This document shows positions 1-5,065 of a stretch of DNA of 11,267 nucleotides, piece after piece. Origin of the DNA: an uncultured Porphyromonas sp. GTDB taxonomy: Bacteria > Bacteroidota > Bacteroidia > Bacteroidales > Porphyromonadaceae. The notes under the pieces are model-generated. The model was not told the DNA's origin. It was given only the letters and a program-made list of their open reading frames with translations, and did no database searches. A program made the translations under genes and the position numbers. Position 1 is the stretch's first letter; each line of letters begins with the position of its first letter. The stretch spans positions 1-11,267 of the forward strand of contig CAMCJO010000037.1 of NCBI GenBank assembly GCA_945875135.1, written 5' to 3'.

Positions 1-432
1 GATGAAGTCGTGATTGCAAAAGTTGATCCCGACGAAAACAGATGAGTCTTGAGGATCTCTAATGAAGTTTTGAGTGGAGAGAGGGTACTCAAAGCGTTCG
101 GTCAGGCGCCAATTACGACAGAGGATGAGGTTGACGCCCGTCTCGCTACGCTTCACTCCAGCGACAGGATATAGATTATGGACGCTATACCCATCCGGGT
201 GTAGGTCAAAGGCGCGCAGGATCGTTTGCTCATTATCGTGGTCATAGGGGGAGGTGGGGAGATCCCATGTCAGCTCTTCCAGCTGATGACTCTCGAGATA
301 GTCTGCGAGGAGTGTGGTGACCTGGGGTATCAGCACCTCTCGTACTTTTTTGTACTCCTCCCAGATGTGGTTCAGTTGATCCTTCAGGACCTTTAGTTCT
401 TGCCTCTTAGCTGTTAAGTTCTCTGTCGTCAT
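1..432 (-). CDS. Hypothetical protein, 3' end beyond window
   Basis: An open frame reads leftward from ATG at 432-430 for 144 codons without a stop and leaves the window at base 1, so the C-terminus is missing. The protein starts MTTENLTAKRQELKVLKDQL, a charged, probably helical or coiled-coil N-terminus of about 45 residues. A more globular part follows with motifs such as FDLHPDGYSVHNLYP and RNWRLTERFEYPLS. There is no signal peptide or membrane segment, so it is probably cytoplasmic. I do not recognise the family. It is divergent to all other genes here and lies about 1 kb from the next one. A -7-box match about 100 bases upstream (536-543) could be its promoter. Coding is supported by the uninterrupted frame, the sensible amino acid composition and the absence of a competing frame on the other strand. 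Confidence 0.75.
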   Translation of the reverse strand, partial: MTTENLTAKRQELKVLKDQLNHIWEEYKKVREVLIPQVTTLLADYLESHQLEELTWDLPTSPYDHDNEQTILRAFDLHPDGYSVHNLYPVAGVKRSETGVNLILCRNWRLTERFEYPLSTQNFIRDPQDSSVFVGINFCNHDFI

Positions 433-657
433 ACGCTTTGATCTTTGCTGTGTTACTTAGTGAGTTGGGGATTGTGGACAGTGCCAACAATCTGTATACG
501 GCGACTGTTGACTTTTGCAATAGTCTTATATGGATCAAAGGTATTGAAAAAACAGTTGCCGAGAGGAGGCTGTCAGGGTCGACGCATTATATACAATGAG
601 CTCATCTACCTCTCGACTTTTTGTTTGTTGCTGATCTGTAGCTCCTGAAAAAAACGA
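433..657. other. Gene-free stretch
   Basis: No credible gene is seen between the leftward gene and the MITE-like element. A 67-codon plus-strand frame at 445-648 has an unconvincing composition (many I, L, C and R, no motif) and is treated as chance. An 8-bp inverted repeat, CTTTGATC at 436-443 and GATCAAAG at 533-540, has a spacing too long to interpret. Confidence 0.5.
536..543 (-). promoter_or_regulatory. Possible -7 promoter box for the leftward gene
   Basis: Read on the minus strand this is TACCTTTG, a full match to the Bacteroidetes -7 consensus TAnnTTTG. It lies about 104 bases upstream of the ATG at 432 and in the right orientation. No clear -33 TTG is seen about 20 bases further upstream, so this is a weak call. 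Confidence 0.3.
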
Positions 658-662
658 TTATG

Positions 663-999
663 ATGTGTCAGCCCAGGCTGGGCAAATTCAACATCGGCTC
701 ATAACAATAATTTAGAGCCGACTACATATCAAAACGTCATCGTGTCGGGGAAAAGTGATTTCCACGTGGATATTTTGAAATCCCCACGTGAGAAAGAAAA
801 AATTCCTCCGAAGTTTCATTCGTTTCCTCCGAAGTTTCATTTGATTCCTCCGAAGTTTTATTTCACGCCCACGTGGAAAATAAAAAACTTCCACGTGGAG
901 ATTTGAGATTCCCCACGTGGATATTCGAGAAAGGAGGGGATCGGACAAATTTCCCCGTAAAGATATGTAAATAGAGATTAGAGGGCAGAGCTGACACAT
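663..999. mobile_element. MITE-like non-autonomous element carrying a 21-22 bp repeat array
   Basis: The ends are perfect 10-bp inverted repeats: ATGTGTCAGC at 663-672 and GCTGACACAT at 990-999. The same tetranucleotide TATG abuts both ends (659-662 and 1000-1003) and looks like a target-site duplication. Inside the left end are an odd-centred palindrome, GCCCAGGCTGGGC (671-683), and a 7-bp stem TCGGCTC/GAGCCGA (694-700 / 715-721). The centre (761-933) is a tandem repeat array. No transposase is encoded, so mobilisation would need an enzyme supplied elsewhere. The design resembles the composite 'BrickBuilt' MITEs known from Porphyromonas gingivalis, but I cannot compare sequences here. The TIR/TSD call could be coincidence, since a 10-bp inverted repeat alone is not rare in 1 kb. 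The matching flanks and the enclosed array raise its likelihood. Confidence 0.5.
761..933. repeat. Tandem array of eight 21-22 bp units of two types
   Basis: Units begin at about 761, 783, 804, 825, 846, 868, 890 and 912, so steps are 22, 21, 21, 21, 22, 22 and 22 bp. Units 1-2 and 6-8 carry the palindrome CACGTG (763-768, 785-790, 870-875, 892-897, 914-919), mostly as CCACGTGG. Units 3-5 instead begin TCCTCCGAAGTTT and are nearly identical to each other. The two types therefore form an A-A-B-B-B-A-A-A pattern held in one phase. Between cores the sequence is A/T-rich. Each CCACGTGG core is self-complementary. There are no unique spacers, so it is not CRISPR. A minus-strand frame across it gives a heptad-like RRNQMKL peptide, which is simply the 21-bp repeat being translated. 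Confidence 0.85.
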
Positions 1000-1003
1000 T
1001 ATG

Positions 1004-1318
1004 TAGAGGTAGGAATTTTCAAATAGCTCACGCGGTAAATGATATTTCCTCGTTGGAGGGGTGCTTCTTTCTGTGCGGAGGATGATACTTGAGTCTGAGA
1101 GAACCTCCGAAGTTCAGACTTCTCAATGGATTTCGTAGCGTTCATTAACACGAAAAACTTGCATATCTCGAAAATTATACGTATGTTTGCACTGTAATTC
1201 AAGATCGGAGAGGTCGATTCACGATTAGTGTGTGGTCGTATCGCTACTACTTTGTAGTTGTATCGCGGTAAACTTGTACTCGTGCGTGAGTCTCATCGAT
1301 AGCTGAGTTGCGATTAGT
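1004..1318. other. Gene-free stretch upstream of the operon leader
   Basis: There is no credible gene. A 67-codon minus-strand frame (999-1202) has no recognisable motif and begins next to the MITE edge. Visible elements are a further CCTCCGAAGTT motif at 1104-1114 like the B-type units of the nearby array, a 7-bp stem AGTCTGA/TCAGACT at 1092-1098 and 1114-1120, a promoter match at 1159-1189, a small hairpin ACTAC-TTT-GTAGT at 1246-1258, and a direct repeat CGATTAGT at 1222-1229 and 1311-1318. Confidence 0.5.
1159..1189 (+). promoter_or_regulatory. Bacteroidetes-type promoter for the rightward operon
   Basis: TTG at 1159-1161 (within ACTTG) and TATGTTTG at 1182-1189 match the -33 and TAnnTTTG -7 elements of Bacteroidetes primary-sigma promoters, with 20 bases between them. 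Transcription would begin near 1195 and give an untranslated leader of about 240 bases before the ATG at 1438. No similar promoter is seen inside the second leader copy, so this may be the main promoter for everything rightward. This rests on consensus matching only. Confidence 0.45.
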
Positions 1319-1437
1319 TTAGCATTAAGAGCCGGTCTACGGACCGCCCCAACCGAGCCCCGCATAATGGTCACGGTGGGAAGAATGGATGCGAATTAGA
1401 CGTTTAACCTATAAACCAACTAGTTAAAAACCAAATT
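1319..1437 (+). repeat. Leader repeat, copy 1 (structured 5' leader)
   Basis: This 119-base stretch recurs at 2734-2852 with only three mismatches and no gaps, and it ends exactly at the start codon of each paralogue. Near its 5' end CGGTC-TACG-GACCG (1333-1346) would form a five-pair RNA stem closed by a C(UACG)G loop, a UNCG-class tetraloop. A longer weaker pairing is possible between CCCAACCG and CGGTGGG, with one bulge. The last 35 bases are A/T-rich and contain the palindrome AACTAGTT and the start context TTAAAAACCAAATT, typical of SD-less Bacteroidetes genes. The similarity continues into the first 15 codons. Function unknown; it may be an mRNA leader that controls translation or stability. 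Confidence 0.75.
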
Positions 1438-2658
1438 ATGACAGTACAACCATCTTATGAACCATCGTCTCGTGAGGAGTCGCCAGAGGTAGCTTCTCAC
1501 GCTATTGTTACGCCCTCATCTGAGCCACAGAGTGAGACGAGGGTGCCATCTGCTACTGACGAGTCTGAAGAGGAGACGCACCCAGAGGGTGCTATTCGCC
1601 TGATGGATGGTACGATCCTGACGTGCTATCCGAAGCCCGAGGAGGAGATGCCACAGGAGGTGGTGGCTGATGAGCTACAGCTAGACAGGACGGGGGAATA
1701 CTTCAGCATAGGGCGGAGGAGGATAGCCCCGAAGCCTGTGGTGCAGGAAGAGCAAGAGGAGCTCCGTCAGCTCTTTAAGGACAATGCCTTCTATCTGCTA
1801 GCGCATCGAGAGCGCATACTGCAGGATAGTCGTATGTTTCTCACACCCATCGTGGCGCACAATGGCTTGGCCTACACGGGTACGTCAGGCTTTCACCATC
1901 CGACTATCGGCATCTATCTAGAGTGGTGGAGTCATTGCTTAGGCACTATGGTGATCTCTGATAGTGGCCGTATGAGTCTCGTCTATCAGATTGCGGGGAG
2001 TCCCCTCTCGGGGTCTAATAGCTGTGGTCAGCTCTATGAGAGTGGTGAGTCGGCTCCTATACAGCTCTCTGGCTTTTCCAAATACTGGCAGTCGCTGATG
2101 CAGATCAACACGCGCTATGACGAAGCTAAGCAGATCTACCAAGCCTATACGCTCCAAGAGTTACTCGACATACTGCATGAGGAGGATGGTGGCGAGAAGG
2201 ACTTCACGAGCAATGTGAGAGAGCGCTTCCTACGACATCGTATAGAGCTGCTGACCGAGCGGGTGGAGCATCACTACAGGGAGGAACGGAGATGGAGATA
2301 TAAATATGAGCATGCGGTGCTACGGCTACATGACCATGAGGTGCGCCAGATCTACGCCGACTATATGGATCTAGAGCAGCGGGTGCAGGCGCAGATCGAG
2401 GAACTGAGGCGACAGAAGCAGAGCTTGAAGCGACAGCTCCGGAGCGAGCTGCTGACGCCTCGTAGCTATCAGTTTGCCCTCAAGCCTCTAAACAAGCAGA
2501 TCGATCAGCTAAAGAGTCAGTTGTATGGCTTCGAATACAATGTCAAAGAGCGATTTAGTGATGAGGGGATACACCTGTATGATATACGTTTCTATGTCCA
2601 GAACAATGGACAGGCAAGGAGTGTCGATGGGGAGGAGTATGTAAGATGGGATCTCTAA
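1438..2658 (+). CDS. Coiled-coil hypothetical protein, paralogue 1 (406 aa)
   Basis: I do not recognise the family. The N-terminal ~110 residues are acidic and low in complexity (rich in E, S, P), probably disordered, with the conserved island IRLMDGTILTCYPKPEEE at 53-70. A compact middle region follows (about 108-265), with EWWSHCLG at 162-169, SGRMSLVYQIAGSPLSG at 176-192 and LHEEDGGEKDFTSNVRE at 246-262. Residues about 265-372 are strongly charged and helical (QRVQAQIEELRRQKQSLKRQ near 314-333) and look like a coiled coil. There is no signal peptide or membrane segment. The 344-aa paralogue downstream lacks about 29 residues near the N-terminus and about 30 more between residues 70 and 108. 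Identity is very uneven: near-complete in the LHEEDGG block, low around 137-153 and 188-215. A leader repeat precedes this gene and a SprT-like remnant follows it. The start is fixed by the conserved leader and the shared MTVQ start. Confidence 0.85.
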   Translation: MTVQPSYEPSSREESPEVASHAIVTPSSEPQSETRVPSATDESEEETHPEGAIRLMDGTILTCYPKPEEEMPQEVVADELQLDRTGEYFSIGRRRIAPKPVVQEEQEELRQLFKDNAFYLLAHRERILQDSRMFLTPIVAHNGLAYTGTSGFHHPTIGIYLEWWSHCLGTMVISDSGRMSLVYQIAGSPLSGSNSCGQLYESGESAPIQLSGFSKYWQSLMQINTRYDEAKQIYQAYTLQELLDILHEEDGGEKDFTSNVRERFLRHRIELLTERVEHHYREERRWRYKYEHAVLRLHDHEVRQIYADYMDLEQRVQAQIEELRRQKQSLKRQLRSELLTPRSYQFALKPLNKQIDQLKSQLYGFEYNVKERFSDEGIHLYDIRFYVQNNGQARSVDGEEYVRWDL

Positions 2659-2668
2659 GAAGGAGCAT

Positions 2669-2737
2669 AACCCGCTGTACTTTGAGGATGATCTACCTAC
2701 ACCATACTTTTTCTTATTGCAATACAAGAACAATTAG
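2669..2737 (+). pseudogene. Remnant of a SprT-like metalloprotease gene
   Basis: Between the first paralogue and the second leader, one frame reads NPLYFEDDLPTPYFFLL and then a few unrelated residues to a TAG at 2735-2737. This aligns with residues 16-32 (NKLYFDDELPTPDFFLL) of the intact SprT-like protein encoded at 3892-4323, with 13 of 17 residues identical and 42 of 51 bases identical by eye. The first 15 codons and everything after about residue 32, including the HExxH active site, are missing. It lies directly after gene 1, in the position the intact gene holds after paralogue 2. This implies that a leader / coiled-coil / SprT-like unit was duplicated and the first protease copy was then deleted. 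The second leader repeat begins within four bases of the remnant's stop codon. It cannot encode an active protease. Confidence 0.75.
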
Positions 2738-2852
2738 CATCAAGAGTCGGTCTACGGACCGCCCCAACCGAGCCCCGCATAATGGTCACGGTGGGAAGGA
2801 TGGATGCGAATTAGACGTTTAACCTATAAACCAACTAGTTAAAAACCAAATT
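2734..2852 (+). repeat. Leader repeat, copy 2
   Basis: This copy matches 116 of 119 bases of the copy at 1319-1437 and ends at the ATG of paralogue 2. The CGGTC-TACG-GACCG hairpin is at 2748-2761 and is unchanged, as is the A/T-rich start context. Similarity to copy 1 begins at TTAGCAT (2734), at the end of the SprT-like remnant, which marks the duplication junction. No TAnnTTTG box is visible in or just before it, so paralogue 2 may depend on read-through from upstream. Confidence 0.8.
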
Positions 2853-3887
2853 ATGACAGTACAACAATCTTATGAACCATCATCTCGTGAGGAGTCTGCG
2901 GAGGAGAGACATCCAGAGGGAGCTATCCGACTGATGGATGGTACGATCCTGACGTGCTATCCGAAGCCTGAGGAGGAGAAGCCACAGGAGGGGGACGAGG
3001 AGCTTCGTCAGCTCTTTATCGACAATGCCTTCTATCTGCTAGCGCATCGAGAGCGCATACTGCGGGATAGTCGTATGTTTCTCACGCCTGTAAGTGTCCA
3101 GAATAAGTTGGCCTACACGGAGTCTCCAGGCATGGATGCCCCAACGATCGGTGTCTATCTAGAGTGGTGGAGTAGTTGCTTAGGCTCTATGGTACTCTCT
3201 AAGAGTGGTCGTATGAGTCTTATCTATGAGCTCACGGGGAGTCCGCACTCAAAATTTGCTATCTGCAGACAGCTTTACGAGGATGGTGAGACGGAGCCTA
3301 TACATCTTTACTACTTTGCCCGCTACTGGGATTCACTAATGGAGATCAATATGCGCTACAACGAAGCTAAGCAGATCTACGAGGCCTATACGCTCCAAGA
3401 GCTACTGGACATCCTGCATGAGGAGGATGGCGGCGAGAAGGACTTTACGAGCAATGTGAGAGAGCACTTCCTAGAACATCGTATAGCACAGCAGAATGCC
3501 TACATAACGAATCTGCGCAACGAGCTTAGTAGCTGGCAAAATATGTGGGCTAGTGCGATGCTGCGACTTCATGACGATGAGGTGCGCCAGATCTATGCTG
3601 ACTATAAGGCTCTGGAGCAGCGGGTGACTAGTGAGATCGAGGAGCTGAGGTCTCAGAAGCAGAGCTTGAAGAGGCAGTTCAAGAGCGGTCAGCTCGCGCC
3701 TCGTAGCTATCAGGACGCTCTCAAGACTGTGAGAGCGCAGATTTATCAGCTGGAGGAGCAGTTGAGGGTCTTCGGCTACAAAGCCAATGAGCGACTTCGT
3801 GGTCGCGGGGTGATAAGCATCCAGGATATATGCGCCTATGTCGAGAACAAGGATAAGGCGGAAAGTGACACAACTAATAACTACTAA
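2853..3887 (+). CDS. Coiled-coil hypothetical protein, paralogue 2 (344 aa)
   Basis: This is the second member of the unrecognised family. It shares the start MTVQ(Q/P)SYEPSSREES with paralogue 1, the island GAIRLMDGTILTCYPKPEEE (residues 23-42), the DNAFYLLAHRERIL block (57-70), EWWSSCLG (104-111), and LHEEDGGEKDFTSNVRE (188-204). A charged coiled-coil-like region covers about 205-315, including EIEELRSQKQSLKRQ. The acidic N-terminus is much shorter than in paralogue 1. The GSPLSGSNSC-like segment of paralogue 1 is altered here to GSPHSKFAIC (129-138), so that motif is not strictly conserved. There is no signal peptide or membrane helix. The stop is followed after four bases by the SprT-like gene, so the two are almost certainly co-transcribed and perhaps translationally coupled. 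A partner or substrate-handling role for that protease is possible but unproven. Confidence 0.87.
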   Translation: MTVQQSYEPSSREESAEERHPEGAIRLMDGTILTCYPKPEEEKPQEGDEELRQLFIDNAFYLLAHRERILRDSRMFLTPVSVQNKLAYTESPGMDAPTIGVYLEWWSSCLGSMVLSKSGRMSLIYELTGSPHSKFAICRQLYEDGETEPIHLYYFARYWDSLMEINMRYNEAKQIYEAYTLQELLDILHEEDGGEKDFTSNVREHFLEHRIAQQNAYITNLRNELSSWQNMWASAMLRLHDDEVRQIYADYKALEQRVTSEIEELRSQKQSLKRQFKSGQLAPRSYQDALKTVRAQIYQLEEQLRVFGYKANERLRGRGVISIQDICAYVENKDKAESDTTNNY

Positions 3888-3891
3888 AGCT

Positions 3892-4323
3892 ATGATTATA
3901 ACGACAGATATACTTGCAGATCGCTTTGCGAAGTACAACAAGCTGTACTTTGATGATGAGCTACCTACGCCAGACTTTTTCCTGCTGAAGTCATACTCCA
4001 AGCTGGGTATGTTTCGCTTCATTGAAATACGTAGCAGACGTACGATCAAGTACGTGAAGATCCTGATCTCTTGCTATTATGACTGGACGGAAAAGCAGCT
4101 GCGGAGCGTACTCGTGCATGAGATGATACACTACTATGTGGAGTACAACTACTTTCACAATGGTCAACCGCATCATGGGGAGCTCTTTACCAATAAGATG
4201 AATGAGCTAAATAAGAAGTATCACCTCAACATCGAGGTGGTCACTAATATAGATAAGCTCAAGGTGGCTAAGGGGGCGCCCATACTGCCACGGATAGGGG
4301 CCTTCTTTACTACGCTCCGCTAA
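3892..4323 (+). CDS. SprT-like zinc metalloprotease (143 aa)
   Basis: The protein carries the SprT-family signature: an N-terminal helix then KLYFDDELPTP (residues 17-27), the strand KYVKILIS (53-60), the catalytic HEMIH (76-80, two zinc-binding histidines with Glu77) and HHGELF (94-99), where His95 is the likely third ligand. SprT-like proteins include SPRTN/Wss1-related enzymes that cleave proteins crosslinked to DNA; many bacterial members have no known substrate. This copy ends soon after the core domain and lacks the C-terminal zinc ribbon (CxxC pairs) of longer members; its only cysteine is Cys61. I chose ATG 3892 over an in-frame ATG at 3838. The latter would overlap paralogue 2 by 50 bases, while 3892 leaves a four-base gap and begins just before the conserved helix. 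The next gene follows after six bases. Cytoplasmic; no signal peptide is seen. Confidence 0.85.
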   Translation: MIITTDILADRFAKYNKLYFDDELPTPDFFLLKSYSKLGMFRFIEIRSRRTIKYVKILISCYYDWTEKQLRSVLVHEMIHYYVEYNYFHNGQPHHGELFTNKMNELNKKYHLNIEVVTNIDKLKVAKGAPILPRIGAFFTTLR

Positions 4324-4329
4324 TCAGTT

Positions 4330-5031
4330 ATGGGGCGAGATAAGATGAGCGATATAATGGATCATAAGTTAACCGCCTTAGCGCAGCTCCTCCTAGGCTC
4401 TGAGAGCCGTGTGAGGACCTTTGCGCTGGTCACGACAGAGAACTCTGCCGTAGAGCCGTCCGACTCGCAAGAGCTGACGAGTGGCGGTGAGCAGTTGGCA
4501 GCCTTCTTGCGCAGCCAACAGTACGCTTACGCAGTCCTAGAGCAGCACACCAGGGCTAAGGAGACACTCTGCCTGGTTTACAACGTGGGACCAGACGATG
4601 TGGGCTTTATCTGGAAGCGAGTCGATCTAGATCGCTTTCTTCTAGTGGAGCTCTCTCCGCTGGGTGACTCGCCTAGGAGTATGACGCTCACCTGCTTTCA
4701 GACGCTAGGTAGCGAGGCGGTAAGGGGGCGTCCCGATCCTAAGGGGAGCCTTTATAGACAAGCTGGCGAGCGCGTGATCTGTAGGAGTCTGGAGAGCTTT
4801 TGCCACGTTTGTGAGTGGCACAGTTTGTCGATCCCTTTGGATAACTTTGCTGAGTCGGTTCGAGCGTTCAACGACTTTATCGATACCCGATGTCGGCTAC
4901 ACGAGCTGTACGCTCAGCGCTACGATTACTTGGTCGAGAAGAGTATGGATACCAAACTGATGCTTCGCTCACACCGTATATGTCGGGCGCAGCTATATGG
5001 GACGCACTACGACCTCTTCCTAAGGCAGTGA
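4330..5031 (+). CDS. Hypothetical protein (233 aa) between SprT-like gene and addB
   Basis: I do not recognise the family. The gene starts six bases after the SprT-like stop and ends 34 bases before addB, so it belongs to the same transcript. Other in-frame ATGs lie at codons 6 (4345) and 10 (4357). Codon 6 has a purine-rich GGGGCGAGATAAG just upstream and may be the true start. The protein looks soluble and mixed alpha/beta. Residues 54-109 contain EQLAAFLRSQQYAYAVLEQH, then LCLVYNV (80-86) and FLLVELSPLG (103-112), a pattern of small-domain strands. CHVCEWH (158-164) gives one CxxC plus a histidine, not enough for a zinc-finger call. The C-terminal 60 residues are helical and basic, with RSHRICR at 213-219. 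There is no catalytic motif. Placement suggests a link to the protease or to AddAB, but this is guilt by association. Confidence 0.82.
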   Translation: MGRDKMSDIMDHKLTALAQLLLGSESRVRTFALVTTENSAVEPSDSQELTSGGEQLAAFLRSQQYAYAVLEQHTRAKETLCLVYNVGPDDVGFIWKRVDLDRFLLVELSPLGDSPRSMTLTCFQTLGSEAVRGRPDPKGSLYRQAGERVICRSLESFCHVCEWHSLSIPLDNFAESVRAFNDFIDTRCRLHELYAQRYDYLVEKSMDTKLMLRSHRICRAQLYGTHYDLFLRQ

Positions 5032-5065
5032 TATCAGAGAAGTGTAATAGTTTGAGATACGAGAT

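Noticed and set aside
445..648. Plus-strand open frame of 67 codons
   Set aside because: Composition rich in I, L, C and R without a credible domain, and it overlaps the likely promoter of the leftward gene.
761..933. Possible CRISPR array
   Set aside because: The period is only 21-22 bp with no unique spacers, and no cas genes are present; the same applies to 11077-11208.
712..999. Minus-strand open frame of 95 codons with a repeating RRNQMKL-like peptide
   Set aside because: The peptide repeat is the 21-bp DNA repeat read in frame, inside a MITE-like element; there is no independent coding signal.
999..1202. Minus-strand open frame of 67 codons
   Set aside because: No recognisable motif, starts opposite the promoter candidate and ends at the MITE boundary; likely chance.
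3838..3891. Upstream in-frame ATG that would extend the SprT-like protein by 18 residues
   Set aside because: It would overlap paralogue 2 by 50 bases and adds a basic tail not needed by the fold; ATG 3892 gives normal operon spacing.
3471..4049. 192-codon minus-strand open frame across the end of paralogue 2 and the start of the SprT-like gene
   Set aside because: Antisense to two well-supported genes with clear motifs; its peptide is low-complexity, rich in L, S and I, as expected from a shadow frame.
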